Assembly: GCA_000155435.1 (NCBI GenBank)
Contig: DS990263.1
Span: forward strand, 1 to 64,000
Direction: 5' to 3'
DNA from: Clostridiales bacterium 1_7_47FAA
Lineage (GTDB): Bacteria > Bacillota > Clostridia > Lachnospirales > Lachnospiraceae
Length of the DNA stretch: 64,000 bases
The notes beneath the pieces were generated by a model. That model was not told the DNA's origin. It was given only the letters and a program-made list of their open reading frames with translations, and did not search any database. Both the position numbers and the translations under genes were made by a program. This document shows, in pieces, positions 35,679 to 44,398 of the stretch (positions within the stretch are counted from its first letter, which is position 1; each line of letters begins with the position of its first letter).

Positions 35679-37637
35679 ATGAAACTGCATCCGGTAGATT
35701 TAAAGAAAATACATATCAATGACCCATTCTGGTCAAAACATGTTTCCCTTGTAAAGGAGGCGGTCATCCCCTATCAGTGGGATGCCATCAATGACAGGAT
35801 AAAGGACGCGGAGCCAAGCCACAGCCTGATGAATTTCAAGATTGCGGCGGGCCTGTGCGAAGGGGAATTTTACGGGGCCGTGTTCCAGGACACGGATGTG
35901 GCCAAATGGCTGGAGGCAGTGGGGTTTGCCCTTGCGGCACAACCGGATGGGGAGCTGGAGCGCACCGCGGACCAGGTCATTGACATCATTGCAAAGGCCC
36001 AGTGCCCGGATGGTTACCTGAACACCTACTTTACCATCAGGGAGCCGGAAAAACGCTGGAGCGATTTGTGCGAGGGGCATGAACTGTATACGGCAGGCCA
36101 TATGATGGAGGCGGCCGTGGCTTACTATATGGGAACGGGCAAAAGGAAGTTCCTGGATGTGGTGCTGCGGTTTGCGGATCTGATCTGCGATACCTTCGGC
36201 TTTGAGGATGGTAAAATCCATGGATACCCTGGCCATCAGGAGGTGGAGCTGGGCCTGATCAAGCTGTATCAGGTGACAGGGGAATCCAGATACCTGGAGC
36301 AGGCAAAATACTTCATTGACGCCAGGGGCGTGGGGGAGAACTATTTCCTGAAGGAACTGAACCGCCCGGGATTCCGGTACATTTTCCCGGAATTCAAGGA
36401 TTATGAGCCAATCTATTCCCAGTCCCACCTGCCGGTCCGTGAACAGAAGACGGCGGAGGGCCATGCGGTGCGGGCCATGTACATGTATAGCGCCATGGCC
36501 GACCTGGCTGAGGCCTGCGGGGACGATTCCCTGATGGAGGCCTGCCGCACCTTGTGGGACAACATGACCCAGAAGCGCATGTATATCACGGGCAGCATCG
36601 GTTCATCCGGTATCCTGGAACGGTTTACCACGGATTACGACCTGCCCAACGACTGCAATTATTCGGAATCCTGCGCATCCATCGGCATGGCCATGTTCGG
36701 CCAGCGCATGGGCAACATCACCCGGGAGGCAAAATACTATGACGTGGTGGAGCGCGCCCTGTACAACACGGTGCTGGCAGGCATTGCCCTGGACGGAAAA
36801 AGCTTTTTCTATGTCAATCCACTGGAAGTGTGGCCGGATAACTGCCTGCCCCGCACGTCAAAGGAGCACGTGAAACCCATCCGCCAGAAATGGTTCGGCG
36901 TATCCTGCTGTCCGCCCAATATTGCAAGGACGCTGGCATCCATGGGGCAGTATATCTATGGCGTGGACGGGGAAAGCATCTATGTGAACCTGTTCATTTC
37001 CAATGAAACCACGGTGGATATGGGCGGCAGGGAAGTATCCATGACCATGGAGACCAGGTTCCCGTGGAAGATGGAGGTGGACATTACCTTAAGGGGAGTG
37101 CCTGAAAGCGGCATGAAGCTGGCTGTAAGGATACCGGATTATGCCGGGAATTTTGCGGTAAGGTATGTTGGGGATGGGGGGCAGGCAGATGGATATGGCC
37201 CTGCATTGGTCCGGGAAAAAGGCTATGGGATCATTTCACTTACAGGGGATGTGTGCCTGCATGTGACATGGGATGCGCCGGCCAGGTTCGTGCACAGCAA
37301 TCCGCTGGTCCGGGCCGACAGCGGCAAAGTGGCCCTTGTCCGAGGCCCCATCGTATATTGTCTGGAGGAGGCTGATAACGGCTCCAACCTGGCGGCGGTT
37401 TATGTGGATCCCGGTACTCCTGTGACGGAGGAAGAAAAGGATTTGTTCGGAGGAATCATCGGGCTGTCCTTTGCCGGTAAGAAGATATCCGGCCGTGAAT
37501 GGGGAGGGGACGAACTCTACGGCCTGCACCCCGTCACCTGGGAGGACGTGAAGCTGAAGGCGGTTCCCTATGCCTGCTGGAATAACAGGGGAGTGGGGGA
37601 AATGGTTGTGTGGATGAAGGAGTTATTTAAAATGTAA
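35679..37637 (+). CDS. GH127 beta-L-arabinofuranosidase-like glycoside hydrolase
   Basis: A 652-residue protein of the GH127 (formerly DUF1680) family. In Bifidobacterium HypBA1 a zinc-bound cysteine acts as nucleophile (C417), with E338, C340 and C418 as ligands and E322 as acid/base. Here E330, C332, C410 and C411 (in WFGVSCCPPN) and E314 keep the same or nearly the same spacing. It therefore looks catalytically intact. There is no signal peptide, so it acts in the cytoplasm on imported beta-L-arabinofuranosides or related glycans. Substrate is inferred from the family. AAAGGAGAGGG precedes the ATG. Confidence 0.88.
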   Translation: MKLHPVDLKKIHINDPFWSKHVSLVKEAVIPYQWDAINDRIKDAEPSHSLMNFKIAAGLCEGEFYGAVFQDTDVAKWLEAVGFALAAQPDGELERTADQVIDIIAKAQCPDGYLNTYFTIREPEKRWSDLCEGHELYTAGHMMEAAVAYYMGTGKRKFLDVVLRFADLICDTFGFEDGKIHGYPGHQEVELGLIKLYQVTGESRYLEQAKYFIDARGVGENYFLKELNRPGFRYIFPEFKDYEPIYSQSHLPVREQKTAEGHAVRAMYMYSAMADLAEACGDDSLMEACRTLWDNMTQKRMYITGSIGSSGILERFTTDYDLPNDCNYSESCASIGMAMFGQRMGNITREAKYYDVVERALYNTVLAGIALDGKSFFYVNPLEVWPDNCLPRTSKEHVKPIRQKWFGVSCCPPNIARTLASMGQYIYGVDGESIYVNLFISNETTVDMGGREVSMTMETRFPWKMEVDITLRGVPESGMKLAVRIPDYAGNFAVRYVGDGGQADGYGPALVREKGYGIISLTGDVCLHVTWDAPARFVHSNPLVRADSGKVALVRGPIVYCLEEADNGSNLAAVYVDPGTPVTEEEKDLFGGIIGLSFAGKKISGREWGGDELYGLHPVTWEDVKLKAVPYACWNNRGVGEMVVWMKELFKM

Positions 37638-37658
37638 TTGAATCGATTGGATTGTTAT

Positions 37659-37700
37659 AAAATGCCGGAGACTCAAAAAGATTGGGACTCTGGCATTTTT
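37659..37700 (+). terminator. Terminator after the GH127 gene
   Basis: AAAATGCC (37659-37666) pairs with GGCATTTT (37692-37699), extended by an imperfect GAG-CTC stretch. The T run at the end of the stem completes it. It closes the sugar utilisation operon. Confidence 0.75.
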
Positions 37701-37851
37701 AAGTTTGGATTATGGATGTGGAAATATTTCGTGAAATCATCATAGTCATCATAGACATGTTTCTGCTTTAGGGATATGATTAAGATACCGTTGCTTCCCT
37801 TATCTCAATCATGGCAGATTGTATGATCCATCTGCGAAAAAGGAGTCTGGA

Positions 37852-39375
37852 ATGATGAATGCCCTTACAAAGAAACTATTAGCCCTATTCCTTCCGGGGC
37901 TGGCCTGCATGAATTTATTATCATGCCGTTCTGCCCCGGATTATTCGGACGAAGCAGCACAACCGTCTGACATGCATACCATAGATACCATAGATACCAT
38001 GGATGAAACCCGGGAAGCCAGAAACCAATACAATACCTTTCTGGAACAGGAGGATATGTATGCACTCACTGCCACTGCAGCATATCCGCGGGGAGACAGC
38101 CGTGCAAAATATGCAATTGGTGACTGTACCGGAGATGATGTGCCGGAACTCCATTTGACCTTTGGGACAAACTATTACATTTATACATACCGGGATAAGG
38201 AGGTTGTACTTCTGCGGGATTTCTCCCGGTATCCCCTGGTAATTCCGGCTGAAAATGGGGCAATCATAGTATCGGAACGCTCTGAAACCGGAGATGATAC
38301 CATCCAGTCCAGCTATCGGATACCACAACCAGATGACCCTTTTGCCGAAACATTGCGGGTAGAAGGAAGCAGGGATTATTATGGTTACCTGGTACTTGAT
38401 GAATACGGCTATCCAATGGATTCCAAATCCCAGTCCTTTACCAGTACCTATCAGGGAAATCAAAGTGATGGGAAGTATCTCTACCATATGAATGAAAAGG
38501 AATGTACAAAGGCAGAATGGGAAAAAGAAGTGGGAATCTGCCTTGAAATCATGGAAGATGAGTCAAAACAGATGGCATGGGAGTATATTTTCCCCAAAGA
38601 AGAATGGGACTATTTAGATGCCATGGAAGAAGGAAATGGTGTCCAGGAGGATATGGACAGCGGGGAATGGGCGTTCTATCAACGGCTGCTATCTGGTGAA
38701 TATCAATGGTTTGATGCGGCATCCCAGTCCAGGTTCCATTCCAGATATATGGCCAGTCTGGATGAAACTACCGGAAGAAGTAACTTAAAATATATTTTGA
38801 TGGACTTTAGTGGCGATGGCAGCCAGGATTTATTCATCCAGTATGATCCATCCCCTGCGAATTATACCACAGCTGACTTTTCCTATGAAAACGTAAGCAG
38901 ATGCATCGGTTTTTTCAGCTATGCAGATGGAAACCCCTATGGATGGATTAGCGATGGAGCTACAGGTGTACGCTTCATACCACTGCGGAATGGACAGATG
39001 ATTCATATGGAAGGTTATGCTGTTACAGAAGACCTTTATCTTGGCGTGTCCCATTCCAGATACTCCGGCTTGAGTGAAATTGAAAAAGCATATCACCTGG
39101 TATATGTAGATCTTTCTTACGAAGATTACTTTTATGACAGGAATTGGTACGAAAATTCATATGGAAAGGACAGGGTGTTCCATCAGGGTGAGACCCTTCA
39201 TTTTGTGCAGGAGTATATGGATGACCACCCTGCTGGCGGACAAAAAGAACTTTCAGAAGAAGAGTGGGCGGCTGTTGAGGAAATGATTGGGGAACTTCTG
39301 ATTCCAGACAGTGAATGGAAACCAGCTTCCGTATTTCCTCCCAACCGTTACCCGGCTGGTTTTTCTCAGGGATGA
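37852..39375 (+). CDS. Putative lipoprotein of unknown function
   Basis: A 507-residue protein with a lipoprotein signal peptide (lipobox NLLSC, lipidated C25) and no domain I can name. It is rich in Tyr, Asp, Glu and Ser. Two segments, YAIGDCTGDDVPELHLTFG (near residue 83) and YILMDFSGDGSQDLFIQYD (near residue 313), have the form of FG-GAP/dockerin-like Asp-rich repeats seen in secreted proteins that measure or bind. Its base composition looks more AT-rich than its neighbours, which may point to transfer. AAGGAG lies 6 bases before the ATG at 37852. Terminator upstream and promoter of prfC downstream leave it alone. Confidence 0.6.
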   Translation: MMNALTKKLLALFLPGLACMNLLSCRSAPDYSDEAAQPSDMHTIDTIDTMDETREARNQYNTFLEQEDMYALTATAAYPRGDSRAKYAIGDCTGDDVPELHLTFGTNYYIYTYRDKEVVLLRDFSRYPLVIPAENGAIIVSERSETGDDTIQSSYRIPQPDDPFAETLRVEGSRDYYGYLVLDEYGYPMDSKSQSFTSTYQGNQSDGKYLYHMNEKECTKAEWEKEVGICLEIMEDESKQMAWEYIFPKEEWDYLDAMEEGNGVQEDMDSGEWAFYQRLLSGEYQWFDAASQSRFHSRYMASLDETTGRSNLKYILMDFSGDGSQDLFIQYDPSPANYTTADFSYENVSRCIGFFSYADGNPYGWISDGATGVRFIPLRNGQMIHMEGYAVTEDLYLGVSHSRYSGLSEIEKAYHLVYVDLSYEDYFYDRNWYENSYGKDRVFHQGETLHFVQEYMDDHPAGGQKELSEEEWAAVEEMIGELLIPDSEWKPASVFPPNRYPAGFSQG

Positions 39376-39419
39376 GGGGAGGGAGTGTCTGATTCCTTAT
39401 CTTTGTATACCCAAATGCC

Positions 39420-39448
39420 TTGACTTCTGTTTACAACCATAATAAAAT
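39420..39448 (+). promoter_or_regulatory. Promoter of prfC
   Basis: TTGACT (39420-39425) and TAAAAT (39443-39448) with a 17-base spacer form a strong sigma-A promoter. The predicted start near 39455 leaves a leader of about 70 bases. Confidence 0.8.
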
Positions 39449-39465
39449 AAAGAATGGATGATTTT

Positions 39466-39488
39466 GGGCGTACTTCCAAGGTACGTCC
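39466..39488 (+). promoter_or_regulatory. Hairpin in the prfC leader
   Basis: GGGCGTAC (39466-39473) pairs with GTACGTCC (39481-39488), one G-U pair, with a 7-base loop. TATTTTAC follows, too weak for a clear terminator. It is at the very 5' end of the predicted transcript and could stabilise it or regulate it. Confidence 0.45.
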
Positions 39489-39522
39489 TATTTTACACAA
39501 TGGAAAACGGAGGACGAACATT

Positions 39523-41127
39523 TTGTCAAAGATAGATAGCCAGCTGGCAGAAGAGATAAAAAAGCGGAGGACATTTGCAATCATATCCCACCCCGATGCA
39601 GGTAAGACCACACTGACTGAGAAGTTCCTGCTGTACGGAGGCGCCATCAACCTGGCCGGTACGGTTAAGGGGCGCAAGGCAGCCAAGCATGCTGTTTCGG
39701 ACTGGATGGAGATAGAGAAGGAGAGGGGGATTTCCGTCACCTCTTCAGCCATGCAGTTTAATTATGAGGGATTCTGCATCAATATCCTGGATACGCCGGG
39801 GCATCAGGATTTCTCAGAGGACACATACCGTACCCTGATGGCGGCTGACTCAGCAGTCATGGTAATTGACGGTTCCAAGGGTGTGGAGGCCCAGACCATC
39901 AAGCTTTTTAAGGTCTGCGTCATGCGCCATATCCCTATCTTCACATTCATCAATAAGTTTGACCGTGAGGCCAGGGACCCATATGAACTGATGGACGAGA
40001 TTGAAAATGTCCTGGGCATCCGCACCTGCCCCGTAAACTGGCCCATTGGCTGCGGAAAGAATTTTAAAGGCGTGTATGACCGCTTTACCAGGAAGATAAC
40101 CACCTTTACGGCTGCCATGGGCGGCGCCAAGGAGGTTGCAAGCCAGGAGTATGGGCTGGATGACGGGAACCTGGAGGATGTAATCGGTTTTTCCTACCAC
40201 CAGCAGCTGATGGATGATATCGAGCTGCTTGACGGGGCCAGCGACGAGATGGACATGGAACGTGTACAGCGGGGCAACCTGTCTCCTGTATTCTTTGGTT
40301 CTGCTTTGACAAACTTCGGTGTGGAGACATTTCTGGAGCATTTCCTCAAGATGACCACCCCGCCCCTGTCCAGAAGGACGCTGGATGGGGAAATCGACCC
40401 ATTCCGTCCGGATTTCTCGGCCTTTGTGTTTAAAATCCAGGCCAATATGAACAAGGCCCACAGGGACAGGATTGCGTTCATGCGTATCTGCTCCGGCAAG
40501 TTTGAGGCGGGCATGGAGGTCAACCATGTCCAGGGCGGCAAGAAAATCCGCCTGACCCAGCCCCAGCAGCTCATGGCCCAGGACCGCAAGATTGTGGAGG
40601 AGGCATATGCAGGGGATATCATCGGTGTGTTTGACCCGGGCATCTTCTCCATCGGCGATACGCTGTGCAGTTCCAGTGAGAAGTTTGAATTTGAGGGCAT
40701 CCCTACCTTTGCGCCGGAGCATTTTGCAAGGGTGCGCCAGGTGGACACCATGAAGCGCAAGCAGTTCATCAAGGGCGTGAACCAGATTGCACAGGAGGGC
40801 GCCATCCAGATATTCCAGGAATTCAATTCCGGCATGGAGGAGATCATTGTGGGCGTGGTGGGCGTGCTTCAGTTTGAGGTGCTGACCTACCGCCTCCAGA
40901 ATGAATATAATGTGGAGGTCATACTGGAGAAGCTTCCATTTGAGCATATCCGCTGGGTGGAGAATCCGGGCCAGGTGGATGTGGCGAGGATCCAGGGCAC
41001 TTCTGATATGAAGCGTATCAAGGATTTAAAGGACAATCCCCTGCTCCTGTTCATCAACAGCTGGAGCGTGGGCATGGTCCTGGACCGCAATCCGGGCCTT
41101 GAACTCAGCGAATTTGGCAGGGCATAA
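39523..41127 (+). CDS. prfC: Peptide chain release factor 3
   Basis: RF3 is the GTPase that recycles RF1 and RF2 after peptide release. The 534-residue protein has G1 (ISHPDAGKTTLTEK), G3 (DTPGHQDFSEDT) and G4 (NKFDREARDP), then the RF3-specific domains (HRDRIAFMRICSGKFEAGM, VGVLQFEVLTYRLQNEYNVE). The start is TTG at 39523, 9 bases after GGAGG (39509-39513). This gives the usual family length. An upstream in-frame ATG at 39454 would lie at the transcription start. Confidence 0.95.
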   Translation: MSKIDSQLAEEIKKRRTFAIISHPDAGKTTLTEKFLLYGGAINLAGTVKGRKAAKHAVSDWMEIEKERGISVTSSAMQFNYEGFCINILDTPGHQDFSEDTYRTLMAADSAVMVIDGSKGVEAQTIKLFKVCVMRHIPIFTFINKFDREARDPYELMDEIENVLGIRTCPVNWPIGCGKNFKGVYDRFTRKITTFTAAMGGAKEVASQEYGLDDGNLEDVIGFSYHQQLMDDIELLDGASDEMDMERVQRGNLSPVFFGSALTNFGVETFLEHFLKMTTPPLSRRTLDGEIDPFRPDFSAFVFKIQANMNKAHRDRIAFMRICSGKFEAGMEVNHVQGGKKIRLTQPQQLMAQDRKIVEEAYAGDIIGVFDPGIFSIGDTLCSSSEKFEFEGIPTFAPEHFARVRQVDTMKRKQFIKGVNQIAQEGAIQIFQEFNSGMEEIIVGVVGVLQFEVLTYRLQNEYNVEVILEKLPFEHIRWVENPGQVDVARIQGTSDMKRIKDLKDNPLLLFINSWSVGMVLDRNPGLELSEFGRA

Positions 41128-41210
41128 TATAAGCATGCCCTATTAGCGGCATGTGGACCATCATGAAGTATTCCGGTCCATCGTACCGGGGAAAACAGGA
41201 GGTATCTGAC

Positions 41211-41657
41211 ATGAGTAAGATTGACGTTGTAAGGGCCGCCATGGTAGAAGCCATGAAGGCCAAGGACAAGGCAAGGAAGGATTCCCTTTCCATGCTGCTG
41301 TCAGCACTGAAGAATGCCGAGATAGATAAAAGGGAGCCTCTCACGGAGGCGGAAGAAAATGCAATCGTGAAAAAGGAAATCAAACAGACCCAGGAAACCT
41401 ATGACCTGGCTCCGGCTGACCGTGAGGACATCCGGGGGGAGGCTGCTGCCCGTCTGGCCGTTTACAGGGAATTTGCACCGGCTGACATGAGCGTGGAGCA
41501 GATTACCCAGGTCATCCGGTCCGTACTTGACGAACTGGGCCTGACCGAACCCACGGCCAAGGATAAGGGCGCCATCATGAAGGTGCTGATGCCCAAGGTA
41601 AAGGGCAAGGCGGACGGCAAGGTGGTCAATGAGACCCTGGCCTCCATGCTTAAGTAG
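41211..41657 (+). CDS. yqeY: GatB/YqeY domain-containing protein
   Basis: The 148-residue protein matches the YqeY family: KDKARKDSLSMLLSALKNAEID at the start, LTEAEENAIVKKEIKQTQETY in the middle and a C-terminal MKVLMPKVKGKADGKVVNE motif, which resembles the tRNA-binding tail domain of GatB. The family is often linked to tRNA-dependent amidation, but its biochemical role is uncertain. AGGAGGTAT lies just before the ATG at 41211. Confidence 0.9.
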   Translation: MSKIDVVRAAMVEAMKAKDKARKDSLSMLLSALKNAEIDKREPLTEAEENAIVKKEIKQTQETYDLAPADREDIRGEAAARLAVYREFAPADMSVEQITQVIRSVLDELGLTEPTAKDKGAIMKVLMPKVKGKADGKVVNETLASMLK

Positions 41658-41729
41658 GAAGGCAGATATTGTTATGACCTGTAAAATATAATAACGCGGA
41701 GCCGTCTTCGCGGATGAAGGAGATTTGAC

Positions 41730-43136
41730 ATGGATTACAGAAAAGAAATTGAAGGATTTATGGATGCCCACAGGGATGAGATGATTGAGGATATCTGTAC
41801 GCTCTGCAGGATTAACAGCGAGAAGAAACCCTATGTGGAGGGAAAGCCCTATGGGGAGGGAACATTTGAGGCCCTGAATGCAGCACTTACCATGGCTGAG
41901 GGATATGGATTCTCCATCAACAATTATGACAATTATGTGGGGACAGCCGACTTAAATGACAAGGAAAGGCAGTTGGACATCCTGGCCCACCTGGATGTGG
42001 TCCCGGCAGGAGAGGGATGGGTGGAGACAGCGCCCTTTGAACCGGTGGTAAAGGACGGTAAGCTTTACGGACGCGGAACCGCGGATGACAAGGGTCCGGC
42101 GGTGGCAGCGCTTTATGCCATGAGGGCTGTTAAGGAACTGGGAATCCCGCTGTCAAAGAATGTACGCCTGATCCTGGGCACGGATGAGGAGTGCGGAAGC
42201 TCTGACATTGAATACTATTACGGCAGGGAGAAGGAAGCGCCCATGACATTTTCACCGGACGCTGAGTTCCCTGTAATCAACATTGAGAAAGGCCGTCTGG
42301 AGGGACATTTTAACGCATCCTTCCAGGCCTCTGAGGCAGTGCCCAGGCTTGTGAAGGTGGAAGCCGGAATCAAGGCCAACGTGGTCCCAGGCAAGGCAAA
42401 GGCAGTGGTGGAGGGCGTCGACCTTGCAACACTGGAAGGGACTGCCAGGGAAGTGGAAGCAGGGACAGGGGTATCCTTTGGCTTTGAAGGCAATTTCCCT
42501 GTAATACAGATTACGGCCCAGGGTGACGGCGCGCATGCATCCACGCCTCAGGAGGGCAGGAATGCGCTGACCGCACTGCTCTTATACCTGACCCGGCTGC
42601 CTCTTGCGCAGTGCCCGCAGATGGACGCCGTAGGCGCCCTTGTGGAACTGTTCCCTCATGGCGATACCTGCGGAAAGGCTGCCGGCATCGCCATGGAGGA
42701 TGAGCTGTCCGGTTCCCTGACCCTGGCATTCAGCATGCTGACCGTATCCTCAGACAGCCTGGAAGGCGTATTCGACAGCCGCTGCCCAATCTGCTCCAAT
42801 GAGGATAATGTGCTGAAAGCGGTTAAGAAGAACATGGCTGCCAAGGGCCTGACACTGGAAAACGAAACCATGGTCCCGCCTCATCATGTGGATGGCAACT
42901 CCCATTTTGTCAGGACACTTCTGGCCGTATATGAGGAGTACACCGGACTTAAGGGAAGCTGTGAATCCACAGGCGGCGGCACATATGTACATCATCTGGA
43001 GAACGGCGTGGCATTTGGCGCGGCGCTTCCGGGAACCGATAACCATATGCATGGCGCGGATGAGTTTGCGGTTGTGGATGAGCTGCTGGTGAGCGCAAAG
43101 ATATTTGCACAGGTCATCGTGGAGCTGTGCAGCTAG
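41730..43136 (+). CDS. pepV: Dipeptidase PepV-like (M20 family)
   Basis: A 468-residue zinc metallopeptidase. Metal-binding and catalytic motifs are ILAHLDVVPAGEGW (His and Asp near residues 88-90), GRGTADDKGPAVAALYA (bridging Asp), GTDEECGSSD (catalytic Glu and metal ligand) and the C-terminal PGTDNHMHGADEF. PepV-type enzymes release N-terminal residues from dipeptides in the cytoplasm. AAGGAGA precedes the ATG. The TAG stop (43134-43136) lies within the first bases of the adjoining inverted-repeat element, so the native C terminus may have been altered. Confidence 0.92.
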   Translation: MDYRKEIEGFMDAHRDEMIEDICTLCRINSEKKPYVEGKPYGEGTFEALNAALTMAEGYGFSINNYDNYVGTADLNDKERQLDILAHLDVVPAGEGWVETAPFEPVVKDGKLYGRGTADDKGPAVAALYAMRAVKELGIPLSKNVRLILGTDEECGSSDIEYYYGREKEAPMTFSPDAEFPVINIEKGRLEGHFNASFQASEAVPRLVKVEAGIKANVVPGKAKAVVEGVDLATLEGTAREVEAGTGVSFGFEGNFPVIQITAQGDGAHASTPQEGRNALTALLLYLTRLPLAQCPQMDAVGALVELFPHGDTCGKAAGIAMEDELSGSLTLAFSMLTVSSDSLEGVFDSRCPICSNEDNVLKAVKKNMAAKGLTLENETMVPPHHVDGNSHFVRTLLAVYEEYTGLKGSCESTGGGTYVHHLENGVAFGAALPGTDNHMHGADEFAVVDELLVSAKIFAQVIVELCS

Positions 43137-43298
43137 TGTGCTGGCACGATGACTTCTGGTAAAACTCCGCAGGATATTTTTCTGAGAGTGCAGGTCAAAA
43201 AACGGAGGCGTAGCGGGCTACGCTGAGTATTTTTGATCTGTGCTATCAGGAAAATAGACAAGGAGGTTTGCCTGAATGTCATCGTGTCAGTACACTAG
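43133..43298. mobile_element. MITE-like 166-bp element with about 36-bp terminal inverted repeats
   Basis: The left end starts CTAGTGTGCTGGCACGATGA and the right end is the near complement, ending TCATCGTGTCAGTACACTAG. In the first 21 bases 19 agree, and similarity continues to about 36 bases (AAAACTCC against GGAGGTTT). There is no reading frame of note inside. The centre has a GTAGCGGGCTAC hairpin. The size, lack of coding capacity and ends suggest a non-autonomous transposable element or a structured intergenic repeat. No clear target duplication was seen. Confidence 0.75.
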
Positions 43299-43400
43299 TT
43301 TTAAATACTAAAATATATGCATGATCATGACCCCCTTGCTGACTGGATGACTGGACCTGATGACCGGATTGATATGGATTCATGGAAAGGAGAAAGCAGC

Positions 43401-44357
43401 ATGGGCGGTTTAATCGGATTATCGGGACAGCCCTTTAAAGGTATGGAAAACAGCCTTTTGCGGCTGTCCCGTCTGCGTGGTGCGAAGGAAGGAAATCTGC
43501 AGGGGCAGGATGCACTGGGGAAGAAAGCACAGGGGCAGGATGTACTGGGACAGAAAGCACAGGGGCAGGATGTACCGGGACAGAAAGTGCCGGGGCAGAA
43601 AGTAAACGGTGAGATGTCTGAGACAGAAGGCAATGCCCGGACGGACCGGTTCCAGTGGTCCGGGAATAGGGGACTGCCTGAGGATATGCTGTCCGGGAAC
43701 CTGATGGGAAGCAGTGGGAAGACATTGGATGAATCCGCTGTGAAGGCTGGTGTGATCCAGGTTTCTACACAATCATCGTTCCAGGTATCCAAACAGTACG
43801 GCAAGATGGCATCTGCCCGTTCCACCGCCCAGGTACAGCAGGTCATGGGGGATATACAGCAAAGCATCATACGTCTTAAGACAGCAGCGGTATATGGTGA
43901 TGATGAGCAGAGGGTTAAAGCCGCCAGGGCTGTCCGTTCCCTTCAGAAGCTGTTGGGCAGAGGCGGCAGGAAGCTAAGGCGGTTAAACCGGGAAAAGCTG
44001 AAGCAGTGTGCGCAGAAAAAGGCGCAGAAGCAGAGGGAGGAGCGGAAAAGCCGCAGACTGAAGCTGGAATTAAAACGCATGCGTTCGGCTGGAAAAGGAA
44101 GTGATTATACCCTGGTGCAGGAGGGGATGGCGGATGAGGCATATATCCGTGGTTACCGCAGATACAGGATGGCAAGGGATGCATACGGCCAGCCGGTTCC
44201 GGGGACAGGGAACATGACTGCCCCGGTATTGCCCGGCGGCATGGGCAATGGCACTGACAGTGGTATGGGCAGCAGCGTGGGCAGCGGCGTGGCAGCTGAA
44301 AGCGGCGGGGAAATCATTCAGGGAGAGGTTGTGGTTTCCAGCGATTCCTCCTTATAG
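43401..44357 (+). CDS. Uncharacterised GQD-repeat protein
   Basis: I do not recognise this 318-residue protein. Residues 34-68 are a 10-residue tandem repeat (consensus AQGQDVLGQK, three copies plus a part), encoded by a 30-base DNA repeat at 43501-43590. The middle (QVQQVMGDIQQSIIRLKTAA) and a strongly basic Lys/Arg/Gln helix region (about residues 180-235) look like a coiled, possibly nucleic-acid or surface-binding segment. The C terminus is Gly/Met/Ser-rich. There is no signal peptide or membrane segment. GGAGAAAG precedes the ATG at 43401. An upstream ATG at 43317 lacks a site. Confidence 0.6.
   Translation: MGGLIGLSGQPFKGMENSLLRLSRLRGAKEGNLQGQDALGKKAQGQDVLGQKAQGQDVPGQKVPGQKVNGEMSETEGNARTDRFQWSGNRGLPEDMLSGNLMGSSGKTLDESAVKAGVIQVSTQSSFQVSKQYGKMASARSTAQVQQVMGDIQQSIIRLKTAAVYGDDEQRVKAARAVRSLQKLLGRGGRKLRRLNREKLKQCAQKKAQKQREERKSRRLKLELKRMRSAGKGSDYTLVQEGMADEAYIRGYRRYRMARDAYGQPVPGTGNMTAPVLPGGMGNGTDSGMGSSVGSGVAAESGGEIIQGEVVVSSDSSL
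43501..43603 (+). repeat. 30-bp coding tandem repeat
   Basis: Three 30-base units (43501-43530, 43531-43560, 43561-43590) and a partial fourth encode the GQD repeats. The first two differ at only a few positions, so copy number is probably variable between strains. Confidence 0.85.
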
Positions 44358-44398
44358 GGAAATGGGAGCCGCTGTGTCATGGGGCAGGCAGGAAGAAG

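Noticed and set aside
43317-43400. Earlier start for the GQD-repeat protein
   Set aside because: No ribosome site at 43317, whereas the ATG at 43401 has GGAGAAAG at proper distance.
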